64,000 nucleotides of DNA from Bubalus kerabau (taxonomy: Eukaryota > Chordata > Mammalia > Artiodactyla > Bovidae), in the NCBI RefSeq assembly GCF_029407905.1, contig NC_073630.1, positions 46,339,001 to 46,403,000 of the forward strand, given 5' to 3'. The notes under the pieces were generated by a model that saw nothing but the letters and a program-made list of their open reading frames with translations, ran no database searches and was not told the DNA's origin. Below are positions 1 to 11,003 of the stretch, one piece after another. The first letter of the stretch is position 1. Each line of letters opens with the position of its first letter. The position numbers were made by a program, and so were the translations under genes.

Positions 1-114
1 ATCGGAGACTTCAGTCAGGATGAGAGTTCACTTACTGTTTGCTCAACCGCGGGACTCTGCCTGAAAAGTGCCTCTCCGTTGTCCGAGTGTCGGGGTCGGC
101 TGTCTCTGAAACAC
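1..114 (+). other. GBA3: GBA3 5' UTR and probable promoter-proximal region
   Basis: This stretch lies directly upstream of the GBA3 start codon. It holds several CpGs (around 49, 76, 84, 91 and 97) in a window that is otherwise CpG-poor outside young SINEs, which fits a weak promoter or first-exon setting. No TATA box is visible. The transcription start cannot be placed because the window begins here. The start codon context is modest: C at -3 and G at +4. Confidence 0.6.
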
Positions 115-172
115 ATGGCTTTCCCTGCAGGATTTGGATGGGGGGCAGCCACCTCAGCTTATCAAGTGGAAG
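115..172 (+). CDS. GBA3: GBA3 exon 1 coding part (cytosolic beta-glucosidase, N-terminus)
   Basis: The exon encodes 19 codons plus the first base of codon 20, starting MAFPAGFGWGAATSAYQVE. GBA3 is a soluble cytosolic family 1 glycoside hydrolase. It removes glucose or galactose from beta-glycosides such as dietary flavonoid glucosides, and glucosylceramide hydrolysis has been described for it. The FGWGAATSAYQVE stretch is the start of the family 1 N-terminal signature, and its Gln (residue 17) belongs to the sugar-binding site of the family. There is no signal peptide, as expected for the cytosolic member. The ATG at 115 is the natural start because it gives the N-terminus known for mammalian GBA3. 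The exon ends in phase 1 at G172, followed by a GT donor. From memory the human protein is very similar here, with A at residues 10 and 14 instead of G and S. Confidence 0.93.
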
Positions 173-178
173 GTAGGA
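171..178 (+). other. GBA3: Intron 1 splice donor (GT)
   Basis: The junction reads AG|GTAGGA with the GT at 173-174. Cutting here leaves phase 1, and joining to 52687 restores the family 1 signature. Reading on into the intron gives unrelated residues, which confirms the boundary. Confidence 0.9.
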
Positions 179-261
179 GAAACTCCTTTCCCTCTCTACA
201 GCTGGGCTGGATGCCTTCTCATAGATTCTGTATGTCTGCGGAAGAAGGTGGGGATAGAGGC

Positions 262-303
262 AAAAAAAAAAAAAAAAAAAAAAAAAGAAGAAGAAGAAGA
301 AGG
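262..303 (+). repeat. A25 run followed by (GAA)n
   Basis: Twenty-five A at 262-286 are followed by GAA units to about 303. The tract abuts the tail end of the Bov-tA at 309. The SINE is on the other strand, so the A run is not its normal tail. Confidence 0.9.
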
Positions 304-308
304 GAAAG

Positions 309-529
309 TGCATGCTAAGTCGCTTCAGTCATGTCCGATTCTGTGCGACCCCATGGACTCTAGCCCGCCAGGCTCCTCTGTCCATGGGGACTCTCCAGGC
401 AAGAATACTGGAGTGGGTTGCTGTGCCCTCCTCCAGAGGATCTTTCTGACTCAGGAATCGAACCTGCGTCTGGTAGGCCTCCTGCATTGGCAGGCGGGTT
501 CTTACCACTAGCGCCACCTGGGAAGCCCC
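309..529 (-). mobile_element. Bov-tA SINE
   Basis: On the minus strand it starts with the tRNA-like head GGGGCTTCCC at 529 and ends with the BovB-derived tail (AAGCGACTTAGCATGC type) at 309. It has the usual Bov-tA length of about 220 bp. No clear TSD was found. Confidence 0.9.
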
Positions 530-531
530 AG

Positions 532-1032
532 AATAGCACCGAAGAGCCCATAATTGTATAAAGGAAACGACCGCTTTTCCCATAGAAGAGGCTCGCTTCC
601 CATGTCCCTTTCCTTGGGCACAAGGGTAGTGGTGGTGACGGGCTGAAGACCCAGCAACAGCTGTATTTTTGGTCAGTTTCAGCTTATCTGAGACATCAGT
701 GTACATTGAACGAGTTGCTTTCATCATTTGTTTCTTGAACACATTGGCCATAACCTCCCTAAAAATAGTTGCTCCTGTTGGTTGGAAAATATTGACCAAG
801 TACATTCAAAGATTTCAAGAGACATCATTAAGGGATATTTTTCAGTTGGGAGAGGTGCCCTGTTCTATTTCTATTGAGCACAAGTCCCCCCATTTCCTCA
901 GTGGCTGAGAAGTAAAGAGAAGCAACTGTGAGAGGTTAAAGAGGATCCAGAATGAAGTTGGTCTCCATTCACCTCCATGGAACTGCCAGGTAGAAGCCAT
1001 CTTCCATGGGGACTCTGTGTTCTAATACACAT
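532..1032. other. No recognised feature
   Basis: AT-rich intronic sequence without an identifiable repeat, exon or structured element. Confidence 0.5.
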
Positions 1033-1040
1033 ATGCTCTG

Positions 1041-1247
1041 CTGGCTCAGATGGTAAAGAATCAGCGTGCAATGTGGGAGACCCGGCTTCGATCCCTGGGT
1101 TGGGAAGATCCCCTGGAGGAGGGCATGGCAACTGACTCCACTATTCTTGCCTGAAGAATCCCATGGACAGAGGAGCCTGGCAGGGCTGCAGTGCATGGGG
1201 TCACAAAGAGTCGGACACGACTGAGCAACCAATACTTTGATACTTTC
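1041..1247 (+). mobile_element. Bov-tA SINE, slightly 5'-truncated
   Basis: The element begins inside the tRNA-like head (CTGGCTCAGATGG) and ends after the GAGTCGGACACGACTGAGCAACC tail. It is flanked by the 8-bp direct repeat ATGCTCTG at 1033-1040 and 1248-1255, a likely TSD. Confidence 0.9.
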
Positions 1248-1524
1248 ATGCTCTGATACAAGGCATGCTCAAAAGGTCTGGGAATGTCCAGTTAAGCAAG
1301 ATCCCACATCACTTTTCTCTCTCTCTCTAGTACCGTCTTCATCTTTTCCCAGATAATCTCCACTTGGTCAGCGTGGGTGACTTGACAGGGATGACCCTCT
1401 AGGAGTAAAAATGAGAGCTATCACGTTGGCTAGTTTCCTTCTCAGAAGAGAGGTCAGACAGAACCGAGAGGGGGTTGCAGAGTGCTGGAATGAAGTGAAC
1501 AGAATCAGGTTCTAGAAGGAGCAT

Positions 1525-1760
1525 AGCATGGAGACTAGGAAATCAGGCTGTGGAGACAGACTCCCTGGACCTGGGGTCCGTCTCTACCTTTTCCTAACTC
1601 TGTGAGACTTTGGGCAAGTACTCAACTTCTCTGTGCCTTCTCATGTAAATGGGGATAATAATGGTACTATCAGCCTTATATTGTTGCTATGAGGTTTAAA
1701 TACAATGATATATGTTAAATGCTGAATGATTAGCAAGTGATCCCTGAATGGTACTTATAT
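1525..1760 (+). mobile_element. MIR SINE, nearly full length
   Basis: It shows the MIR core order: a CTGTGAGACTTTGGGCAAGT segment, a TCTCTGTGCCTTCTCATGTA segment, ATGGGGATAATAATGG, and a tail ending in a GTGATCCCTGAATGGTA-like stretch. It is an ancient mammalian tRNA-derived SINE. Confidence 0.85.
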
Positions 1761-2129
1761 TTAGATGGGGGTCAGTCACAAAGGGATTACTGAGAATGAC
1801 TCACTTTAGAACTCTACAGTAAACTTGGCTGAAATGTGCAATCAGTTATCTAAGACAGCACAGTGGGTTTCAGTTCCCAGCTCCAGATCCTGCTCATTCA
1901 GGAGCGGGGGGTAAACATACGGCTTCCTTCTGAGCTTCTCTCTTCACAGGGCTTCTGCATGGCTAGACCTCTTCTGTCTACACCTGGCTTGCTGCTGCCT
2001 TACTGTAAGCTCTTTATTTGTGATCCCTAGCCCGCTATTATGCTGTTCACTGTCTAATAACAGCTTTCAGAAGGGAAACTGATCTTCCCTTCTCTTTCTG
2101 TCAATACACAGATGCCTTTTATATGTCTG
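1761..2129. other. No recognised feature
   Basis: Intronic sequence between a MIR and the BovB target site. No repeat or exon was recognised. Confidence 0.5.
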
Positions 2130-2141
2130 CTTTCTTTTCTT

Positions 2142-3274
2142 TTCATACTGTTCATGGTGACCTGCCTCTTGAGAAACCTGTATGCAGGTCGGGAAGCAAC
2201 AGTTAGAACTGGACATGGAACAACAGACTGGTTCCAAATAGGAAAAGGAGTACGTCAAGGCTGTATATTGTCACCCTGCTTATTTAACTTATATGCAGAG
2301 TACATCATGAGAAACGCTGGGCTGGAAGAAGCACAAGCTGGAATCAAGATTGCTGGGAGAAATATCAATAACCTCAGATATATGTTTCAATGCCATTCTC
2401 CCGTAAAGTTAAAAAATAATAAAAAAAGAATAATTTATTAAAAAAAATAAAAAAAATAAAAATACAACAACAACAAAAATAACCTCAGATATGCCGATGA
2501 CACCACCCGTATGGCAGAGAGTGAGAAAGAACTAAAGAGCCTCTTGATGAAAGTGAAAGAGGAGAGTGCAAAACTTGGCTTAAAGCTCAATGTTCAGAAA
2601 ATTAAGATCATGGCAACAGGACCCATCACTTCATGGCAAATAGATGGGGAAACAGTGGAAACAGTGGCTGACTTTATTTTTATGGGCTCCAAAATCACTG
2701 CAGATGGTGATTGCAGCCATGAAATTAAAAGACACTTACTCCTTGGAAGGAAAGTTATGACCAATCTAGATAGCATATTAAAAAGCAGAGATATTACTTT
2801 GTCAACAAAGGTCCATCTAGTCAAGGCTATGGTTTTTCCAGTAGTCATGTATGGATGTGAGAGTTGGACTATAAAGAAAGCTGAGTGCCGAAGAATTGAT
2901 GCTTTTGAATTGCGGTGTTGGAGAAGACTCTTGAGAGTCCCTTGGACTGCAAGGAGATCCAACCAGTCCATCCTAAAGGAGATCAGTCCTGGGTGTTGAT
3001 TGGAAGGACTGATGTTGAAGCTGAAACTCCAATACTTTGGCCACCTGATGCAAAGAGCTGACTCATTTGAAAAAGACCCTGATGCTGGGAAAGATTGAGG
3101 GCAGGAGGAGAAGGGGACGACAGAGGATGAGATGGCTGGATGGCATCACTGACTCAATGGACATGAGTTTGAGTAAACTCCGGGAGTTGGTGATGGACAG
3201 GGAGGCCTGGCGTGCTGCGATTCATGGGGTTGCAAAGAGTCAGGCACGACTGAGTGACTGAACTGACTGACTGA
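2142..3274 (+). mobile_element. BovB (RTE) LINE, 5'-truncated, with a nested insertion
   Basis: This is the 3' part of BovB, from the reverse transcriptase region (LRNLYAGREATVRTG, then QGCILSPCLFNLY) through the ORF C-terminus (MYGCESWT, then WTARRSNQS) to the GTCAGGCACGACTGAGTGAC tail. It is flanked by the 12-bp direct repeat CTTTCTTTTCTT at 2130-2141 and 3275-3286. About 16 bases at its 5' end (2142-2157) do not look like BovB. The ORF is broken by stops and by the 96-bp insertion at 2382-2477, so it is inactive. Confidence 0.9.
2382..2477 (+). mobile_element. Miniature 5'-inverted L1 insertion inside BovB
   Basis: The 96-bp insert is flanked by a perfect 15-bp duplication of BovB sequence, AATAACCTCAGATAT, at 2367-2381 and 2478-2492. 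Its first ~21 bases (ATGTTTCAATGCCATTCTCCC) match the reverse complement of the ruminant L1 3' UTR; the same string, with one base changed, is at about 32717 in the antisense L1. The rest (GTAAAGTTAAAAAATAAT...) looks like the sense L1 3' end with an A-rich tail. It interrupts the reverse transcriptase region just before the YADD-coding site. Confidence 0.75.
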
Positions 3275-3299
3275 CTTTCTTTTCTTACCTATAGTTTTA

Positions 3300-3525
3300 T
3301 GCTGGGTTTGAATCCTAGATCGAGCACTTGCTAGCTGAGTGACTTTGGACAAATAACTTGTTTAAGTCTCAGGTTCCTTATTTGTAAAATTAAGAAAATG
3401 GTCATACCCACCCTGTAGCTTTGTTCTGAGAATTAAAGAGGTCTGCATATATGATTGGAGCACAAGAATGCCTGGTGCATAGTATCCACTAAATAAAAAT
3501 AGCACTACTATACTATTACTACTAG
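3300..3525 (+). mobile_element. MIR SINE
   Basis: Order of MIR blocks: GTTTGAATCCTAGATC, GAGTGACTTTGGACAAATAACTTG, TCAGGTTCCTTATTTGTAAAAT, and an ATGCCTGGTGCATAGTATCCACTAAATAAAAATAG tail. It lies directly downstream of the BovB target-site copy, so BovB landed at its edge. Confidence 0.8.
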
Positions 3526-3894
3526 TAATGATGATGAATGTTATTTTTCTCCTTGTTTGATTCTGTCCCACTATGTCATCTGCTCCATTTACTGGGAATG
3601 GTCCTTTCTTCTTTGGACCCTAAATAAGAATGCACTCTGTTCTTGCTCATTCTTGTCCAGTTACTGGGAGAGTTACTGTTTAGCTACCCCTTCCACCACT
3701 GTAGGGATAACACATGCAGGATGTCGACACGTGGCTTTGTTAGATCAATGTGGCCTGAAATTTAAAAGCTGAAGTTACCTTGTCACTTTCTAATTTTGAT
3801 AATCTTTGAACTTTTGAGCTTCCCTAGCCTCTGAAAGTTCACAGAGTCTTTGGAAGTCATGGACATTTAGCAGAACTGAGGACTGAGCAGCAAC

Positions 3895-3934
<40 letters not shown>

Positions 3935-4335
3935 AGCTTGGTCATTTGTTCTAAAACATCATAATGTGTCTTTTTATACTGATTTTCAAAACACATTGTC
4001 TGTGTAGGTATCTTTGTTTCAGACACCCTCTCCTGAGTCTGGAGAGATAGCTGTCATACTCCATGGCCCCCGCCATCCTCTACAGATCCATGCCCAACCC
4101 CACACAGAAATAGTGATATTTTGTCTGTTACTTGGAATGAAATTCACTGTCAGGGTCTTTGTGAGTAGAGTAACCAGAAAGGGCAAAATAGGCCTTTCAG
4201 TCACTAGGCTTCCTAACGTACTGTTTGCTTGTGTATTTCACCAGACCTATGGCTCTTTCTTCTTTCTGTCCTTGTCCATGTCTCTTTCACCTTCATGTTG
4301 GCCACTTCCTTGGCTATGGTTTTTAAGAAGAGTTT
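3526..4335. other. No recognised feature except an A-run
   Basis: Apart from the A34 tract at 3898-3931 no repeat, exon or conserved element was recognised. Confidence 0.5.
3898..3931 (+). repeat. A34 homopolymer
   Basis: An uninterrupted run of 34 A. It could be the tail of an unrecognised short retrotransposed sequence to its left. No TSD was found to support that. Confidence 0.9.
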
Positions 4336-4346
4336 AATGTTTATTA

Positions 4347-5308
4347 AACATTAACAACATGGAACAACAGACTGGTTCCAAATAGGAAAAGGAGTACGTC
4401 AAGGCTGTATATTATTACCCTGCTTATTTAACTTACATGCAGAGTACATCATGAGAAACGCTGGATTGGAAGAAACACAAGCTGGAATCAAGATTGCCAG
4501 GAGAAATATCAATCACCTCAGATATGCAGATGACACCACCCTTATGGCAGAAAGTGAAGAGGAACTAAAAAGCCTCTTGATGAAAGTGAAAGTGGGGAGT
4601 GAAAAAGTTGGCTTAAAGCTCAACATTCAGAAAACGAAGATCATGGCATCCGGTCCCATCACTTCATGGGAAATAGATGGGGAAACAGTGGAAACAGTGT
4701 CAGACTTCATTTTTTTTGGGCTCCAAAATCACTACAGATGGTGACTGCAGCCATGAAATTAAAAGACACTTACTCCTTGGAAGGAAAGTTATGACCAGCC
4801 TAGATAGCATATTCAAAAGCAGAGACATTACTTTGCCAACAAAAGTTTGTCTAGTCAAGGCTATGGTTTTTCCTGTGGTCATGTATGGATGTGAGAGTTG
4901 GACTGTGAAGAAGGCTGAGCGCCAAAGAATTGATGCTTTTGAACTGTGGTGTTGAAGAAGAGTCTTGAGAGTCCCTTGGACTGTAAGGAGATCCAACCAG
5001 TCCGTTCTGAAGGAGATCAGCCCTGGGATTTCTCTGGAAGAAATGATGCTAAAGCTGAAACTCCAGTACTTTGGCCACCTCATGCGAAGAGTTGACTCAT
5101 TGGAAAAGATTCTGATGCTGGGAGGGATTGGGGGCAGGAGGAGAAGGGGACGACAGAGGATGAGATGGCTGGATGGCATCACTGACTTGATGGATGTGAG
5201 TCTGAGTGAACTCTGGGAGTTGGTGATAGACAGGGAGGCCTGGCGTGCTGCGATTCATGGGGTCGCAAAGAGTCGGACACGACTGAGCGACTGAACTGAA
5301 CTGAACTG
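4347..5308 (+). mobile_element. BovB (RTE) LINE, 5'-truncated
   Basis: A 962-bp 3' portion of BovB covers reverse transcriptase motif B onward, including the YADD box (RYADDTTLM near 4519), then the C-terminal region and the GAGTCGGACACGACTGAGCGACTGAACTG tail. The TSD AATGTTTATTA is at 4336-4346 and 5309-5319. A frameshift lies at the T-run near 4711 and a stop near 4954, so no functional protein remains. Confidence 0.93.
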
Positions 5309-5319
5309 AATGTTTATTA

Positions 5320-6117
5320 TACCAGAGTTGGCTTCATGGTGCCTAGAGCTTTTTGGAGGAAAGCATCATATAAATCTAATAAATAAATAATAAACAAGTG
5401 ATATAAGCAGGAGGAAAATTATGTGTTTTAGGTGAGTTGTAAAGAACACTGTAAACCCTGTAAAAATGTATTTATTAGACAAAGAGGCAGGGAAGAAAAT
5501 GAAGATGATCATCATTTGTACAGAAGTGAATTTCATGCAATATTTTAAAGCACAAAACAACCCCCATGATTTTTAACCCTTTATGAAACTCTTTGCCTGT
5601 GTTTCTGGCTGCAGGGAACATGAGGCACAAAACAGCAGATAGCTCAGTGCCATTGTTTACTTCCTTGGTAAGCCACGAGGGCCTATGAAAGTAAATTTTA
5701 AGACCTGATTCTACAGCTCTTATGAGATTGTAACTCCCAGTAATTTCAGGGAAGGCTGTAAAGGGGTGAATGTACTCTGCAAAAATCCTACGGGTCCTAA
5801 GTAAAGTCTAAAACTACTCCACTAAGGCCTCCTGGTGGAATCCAAGTTTGTGGTTTTTAAGGAGGTGAAGCCCTCAGTTTTATGAATACGATTACCAACC
5901 CTCCATGATGCACTGGATATCAGTGTAATGTTTGGACTGTGATTTAACTTGGACTTTGACTTTATGTTGGCAGATATTGAGGCTGGCCCCAAAATTTGGC
6001 CTTCTATTTGCCTTGGTGTATCAAAGGTGAACTCCTGTAGTTGAGAAACTTGAGGTTCTTTTGTGCTTACAAAAGTGGGAGAATGAACAAATTCTTTGGT
6101 TTTAGGTCCAGTATTAA
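5320..6117. other. No recognised feature
   Basis: AT-rich unique-looking intron. No repeat family or coding signal was recognised. Confidence 0.5.
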
Positions 6118-6125
6118 GTGATTCT

Positions 6126-6469
6126 TTTTTTTTTTTTAATTAATTTTTGGCTGCTCTGGGTCTTCATTGCTGCGAGCAGGCTTTCTCTAGTTACATGAGC
6201 TGAGTGGGGGCTACTCTCTAGTTTGCAGTGCGTGGCCTTTTCATTGCGGTGACTTCTCTTGTTGCAGAGCATGGGCTTTACGGTACAGGGGCTTCTGCAG
6301 TTGCAGCACACGGAGTCCGCAGTTGCAGCTCTCGGGCTCTGGAGTGGGGGCTCAGTAGTTTCGATGCACCAGCTTAGTTGTTCCCAGGCCTGTGGGATCT
6401 TCCCGGGGCAGGAATCAAACCCATGTTTCCTGCAATTCTTAAACACGGGGCCACCAGGGAGGGCCTGTG
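6126..6469 (-). mobile_element. CHR-type tRNA-derived SINE (long form)
   Basis: On the + strand it reads T-rich tail, GGCTGCTCTGGGTCTTCATTGC, repeated TTGCAG...GGGCTT units, then GGATCTTCCCGGGGCAGGAATC and GCCACCAGGGAGGGCC. This is the reverse complement of the cetartiodactyl CHR SINE. The 8-bp repeat GTGATTCT at 6118-6125 and 6470-6477 is a probable TSD. Confidence 0.85.
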
Positions 6470-6477
6470 GTGATTCT

Positions 6478-8104
6478 ATCCAGGCTGTTTCTTCTCTGTG
6501 CCTTTTAAAAACTGAATTCAACTATACAACCTGAGCTAGATGCCCATTTTATCTACCTGCTGTAGATGTCAGCACAGGCCCCATATTTCTTTAGACCACT
6601 TCCTGTTTGCTTCCTCCACTCAACCAGTTTTGGCTGTGTATCTGGCTTCCTAATTTCTACTAAACTCCTTGGCGCAAACATTTCAGCTGGGGATTTGATC
6701 TTTTGGCTACCCTTGGTAGTCTTCTGGTACAGTGTTCACCAAACTGGTCTTCACTTGGTATGAACCATCTAAGAAAGGAGTGGAAGCAGACTTAAAAGCA
6801 TGGACATTTATAAAAAGGAGGAGGAGAGGTAAGAATTTATCCATGAAATTTCTCATACCTTGAAGTTGAGGTGAGAGAAACCACGCTTATTTTTTCCCCC
6901 AGTTTCAAATTTGAGATCCACAAAAACTCAGTAGTTGCCCCCATTTTTGATTGTACCATGAAATTATGTAGGTATCATCAAACAAGTATGGGCTTTGGCT
7001 GGATGGTATTCAGATATTCATCAGCTGATACACTGACCAATCAGATGCTAACTGTAAAAAAATTGGCATAGACTGGACTCGCACCTACATTGACTAATGA
7101 GAGGAAATTCCAACCATCAGCTGCTGGTATGGGACAGACTACTGGTAGCATCTTCATTGACCATTAAGAGTAGAGGCCAGCTGTCAACAACTGACTTGAC
7201 TAGCCTGGCACTCACTTAACTAGTCAGAGTGGCTACCAGCTGTAATCAACCACTGAGGCCACAATTTCATGTACTGATTGAATTTTAGCTTTAGGCATAT
7301 GAGTGGGACATATGAAGACCATATCAGACTATTTGTGAACTACTGGAGAGTTAATTCTCTTAATTTCTCCAAGCCTCAGATTTTTCACCTGCAAAATCCC
7401 GTATGCTCATCTCTCTCTCTCTTTTTAAATTAAATTTCATTGGGTAAGATTTGGAGACCTTTTTCTTACATTGTGTGCTTCTCTGAATCTGGGTTGATTT
7501 CCCCAAGTTTTTCTTTCAGATTACTAATTTGGGCATTAGCTTTGTACATTCTATCTTTCAACCTCTCTATGAAGTATTTAATTATGGCAATCATATTTTT
7601 AAGTTTTAGGAACACATTCTTATTCTTTGATTGTCTAATTTCCAGGAAGTCATGTTTTATTTTTTGGATGCAATCATTCTTTAAATCTTTTTAAGAATGC
7701 TAGTTTAAAAATTGTCTTTTTTCTCCTTTTCTGTATCACTTTGAAATCTTTGGGTTATTTGTTTATTTGGGTCCTCATCTTTCATGCTATTTGTCTTTGT
7801 CAAGTGGTTGGTGATCCTGGAATACCCATTTATGATTTTGAATGAAAGAATACATTGATAGGAGTAACTGAGTTAGGCTTCCTTTGAAGTTAAGTGGTTT
7901 TGTTCAACTGAAACAGTCCTGACCCTGTAAGAAGCAGGGTTCTGTGTAAGTGAGTGGGACCCATTGACGGTCAGTCTACTCATAAAGGACTATGTGTGTG
8001 AGGGAAGGAAGCCAACGTGTAGATCTCAATAATGGCCAGATAATGAGGACTTTAAAAAAGAATGTTTTTGTTTGCCTTTTAAAAGTGTTTTTATCAAGTC
8101 TTTC
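6478..8104. other. Mostly unassigned; T-rich part may be decayed LINE
   Basis: Nothing is firmly recognised. The T-rich stretch at about 7430-7830 reads like an antisense, heavily decayed L1 because of its long pyrimidine-rich plus-strand frames, but no diagnostic block was found. Confidence 0.3.
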
Positions 8105-8545
8105 TTTTTTTTTAATCAGTTTAACTGAGATATAATTGTCATACAGCACTGTATAAGTTTAAAGGGTACAGCTTAATGACTTGACTTACATATATTGTCA
8201 ATTGATTACCACAATAAGAAAAAAGAGTTTAAAAGTTTTGACACAAATTTCTAGGATCTACTCTCTTAGCAATTTTCAAATATGGCATACAACAAAGTTT
8301 ACTCTAGTCATCATGTTGTACATTACCTCCTCAGTACTAATTTATCTTATAACCAAAAGTTTGTACCTTCTGACCACTTTAATCCAATTTCTCTTTCCCT
8401 CACCCCCCATCTCTGGAGGATATGGATCTAATTATTTTTCCTCTATGAGTTTGTTTTTTTCTGTTTCCTTAGATTCCACTGTGAGATCATACCATATTCA
8501 TCTTTCTCTGTCTGATTGTTCACTTTTGACTTTTGTTTCCCATCT
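8105..8545 (-). mobile_element. Ancient L1 (L1M type) 3' UTR fragment
   Basis: The plus strand shows the reverse complement of the mammalian L1M 3' UTR: AACTGAGATATAATTGTCATACA, a GTATAAGTTTAAAGGGTACAG segment, ATCTACTCTCTTAGCAATTTTCAAATATG, CATCATGTTGTACATTACCTCC and a run of C before a TGAGATCATACCATATT block. Divergence is high, as expected for an old element. Confidence 0.75.
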
Positions 8546-9939
8546 GTATTACCCTTCAAGTTCATATTTAGTTCTAGAGTTTATTCTGCCTTTCTGGACT
8601 GTCTCAGTACCCTTGATAGCAATCTTTTCCTGTCACATATCTCGCTTTTATTAAGCATATCTTGTAACTTCGAGGTTGGGGGAAGGCAGTACCAACTGCT
8701 CTGTTTGAAGGGTGGGCGAGGAACCAGTCAGGCCGGCAGCGCGTTAGATAATCCTTTAGTTAATTACTCTGATGATTGCTCTGAGTCTGTTCTGCTCTCT
8801 GCAGTGGCTGACCCGTAGATTCTCTAGGGCAACCCCTCTTAATCCTTACCAGCCGTCGTGTGTGTGTGTGTGTGTCTGTGTGTGTTGTAATCCTTTGCTT
8901 TAGTTTCTCAGACAATTCCATTCTAGTTACTTTCTGTTTTCCACAAATACTTTAGTCAGTGTGGCATTCTTTAGGGGCTTTTTTGGTTTTCAGTTATGTC
9001 ATGGATTTTTTTTTTTAAATTGGTTGCCATTTCAGTGGGGTTGTGAGAGGGAGAGGAATTAAATATGTCCATTCCACTCCCCATCTTGAACTGGAAGTCC
9101 TTATTAACATGCATTTATAGAACAAAAGTGTCCTATGAACCATACAGCGTTATTCAAAGTTTAGCAAATGAATTCCCCCATCTTCTTCTTACCCTTATCC
9201 TCCTCCTCTCTATCACTAACACATCCAGGCTCTGGAAATTTTCTGGTCTTATGCTTTTTAGGAAGAGGATGAGATAACATGGAATTGATGGCATTTCAGA
9301 CAATGAGAGAAAGTGAAATATTGAGAGAGTGTGAGGAAAGCCATAGTGGGGGATGGGTGCTATGCCCAAGAAAAGTGCTTGCCTCTGGGGTCAGCTGCTC
9401 TAAGCCATTTGTACTTTTCATTCTTTCTTACATCCCTTTATTCTGGACACAGATTCTCCGTGTACCAAGTTTCCTGGTAACAAGTTGGCTTCATGGGCAG
9501 TGATGAAAGGTATCCTCTGCCATCGCTGTTGGTACATGTGGGGTATTTGCCGATAACAGTCTGCCTACTTATGTATTCTTTTCTATCAGCAAAGTTCTTG
9601 ATACCGAATGAATGCTTATCACATATGTTTAGGAAAAAGCATTTTTATCTGTATGATGGAATTACTACAAAATAATAGTAGAGTATTTAAAATATACAAA
9701 CAAGCAAACAAATAAAAAATCAGCCAGAGAAGTGTCTTCAAATTTTGAGTATGTACTTCAATCTCTTTGTTTACATTCACAGATTTTCATACACTCATCT
9801 ACTTTTGTTCATCCTAATAGGAACGTTCTATAGATGGTTTTGGTTTCTGTAAGATACTTAAAAATATCCTGATAGACTATAACACATTTGCCTCTTTTTC
9901 TCTCCTCTCTTTCTATACACATGGATGTTGCATAGAAAG
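8546..9939. other. Mostly unassigned
   Basis: It contains a short GT microsatellite (8858-8885). The GC-richer piece at 8670-8850 (AGGCCGGCAGCGCG) might belong to an old L1, but I cannot assign it. No exon was recognised. Confidence 0.35.
8858..8885 (+). repeat. (GT)n microsatellite, interrupted
   Basis: GT dinucleotide units with one TC interruption near 8875. Confidence 0.9.
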
Positions 9940-9948
9940 CAAATGTGA

Positions 9949-10435
9949 TATGTATATCTTTTTCAATTATGGTTTCCTCAGGGTATATACCCAATAGTGG
10001 GTTTGCTGGATCATATTGTAGTTTTATTCCTAATTTTTTCAGGAATCTCCATATTGTTCTCCATAGTGGCTATATCAATTTGCATTCCCACCAACAGTGC
10101 CAGAGGGTTCCCTTTTCTGCACACCTTTTTCAGCATTTACTGTTTGTATACTTTTTCATGGTGGCCAATCTGACTGGTGTGAGACGATACCTCATTGTGG
10201 TTTTGATGTGCATTTCTCTAATAATGAGTGATGTTGAACATCTTTTCATGTGTTTATTAGCCATCTGTATGTCTTCTTTGGAGGAATGTCTGTTTAGGTC
10301 TTCTGCCCACTTTTTGATTTGGTTGTTTGTTTTTCTGCTGTTGAACTGCATGAGCTGCTTGTATTGCAGAAACCATCACAATATTGTAATTATCCCCTAA
10401 TTAAAAATAAAAATAAACAAAAAAAGAAAACAAAA
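9949..10435 (+). mobile_element. L1 insertion with 5' inversion (twin-primed)
   Basis: Positions 9949 to about 10368 are the reverse complement of the L1 ORF2 C-terminal region; the minus strand encodes KKWAEDLNRHSSKEDIQMAN and a KTTMRYRLTPVRLA stretch. From about 10369 the orientation flips to the sense L1 3' end (ACCATCACAATATTGTAATTAT, then an A-rich tail to 10435). The direct repeat CAAATGTGA at 9940-9948 and 10436-10444 encloses both parts, so this is one insertion. The geometry fits the known twin-priming mechanism. Confidence 0.85.
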
Positions 10436-10444
10436 CAAATGTGA

Positions 10445-10993
10445 GTCAATATGCATCTTTGAAGCTAAGAGAAAATTTGCTGTATCTCAGTAAATTTGCT
10501 ACATCTCCTGTTTGGAGTAGAGTTCTGTATCGTGTGCTACATATCTGTACATAAATTAATTTGCCACCACCAAATCCATCAGTTAAGCTGGGACATTTGT
10601 TTATTTGGATGAATGTGTGCCAGCATCATACTGAAAAAAAGGCTGTTCTTTCTTGGGCCTGCCCATCTGGCAGGGGTTGCTTTCCAGGTAAGTTCACTGG
10701 TGCAAAGCTTAAGTGATTCTTCAAGAATTATTGGGTCATCACATAGTGTCCCAGACAGAAACATGGGACTCATGCTAGACTGTGCCTCTTACCCTTCTTT
10801 ATTTAATTATTTTTTTTGTTCTATCTCTTTTAAACCCCTTGGTTACACCCGTCTTCCCCATTACTGCTTCCTTTCTTTTAGTTCCAGAACTCACCATCTT
10901 TTGTCTTAAATTCTTCTTGCCTCCCTCCACTTTCCTCCAATCTCTCTAACACTCTGCTTCTAGCATGGTCTTTTAAAATTCTGACCACTTCAT
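10445..10993. other. No recognised feature
   Basis: No repeat or exon was recognised. Pyrimidine-rich around 10800-10960. Confidence 0.45.
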
Positions 10994-11003
10994 TCCATTT
11001 CTT

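Noticed and set aside
32..313. Minus-strand frame over the GBA3 start with a poly-Phe run
   Set aside because: It is produced by the A25 tract read in reverse and has no other coding signs.
7430..7830. T-rich region with an 84-codon hydrophobic open frame as a membrane protein gene
   Set aside because: Its Phe/Ile/Leu-rich frame is what T-rich antisense decayed LINE or low-complexity sequence gives. There is no start context, splice site or family match.
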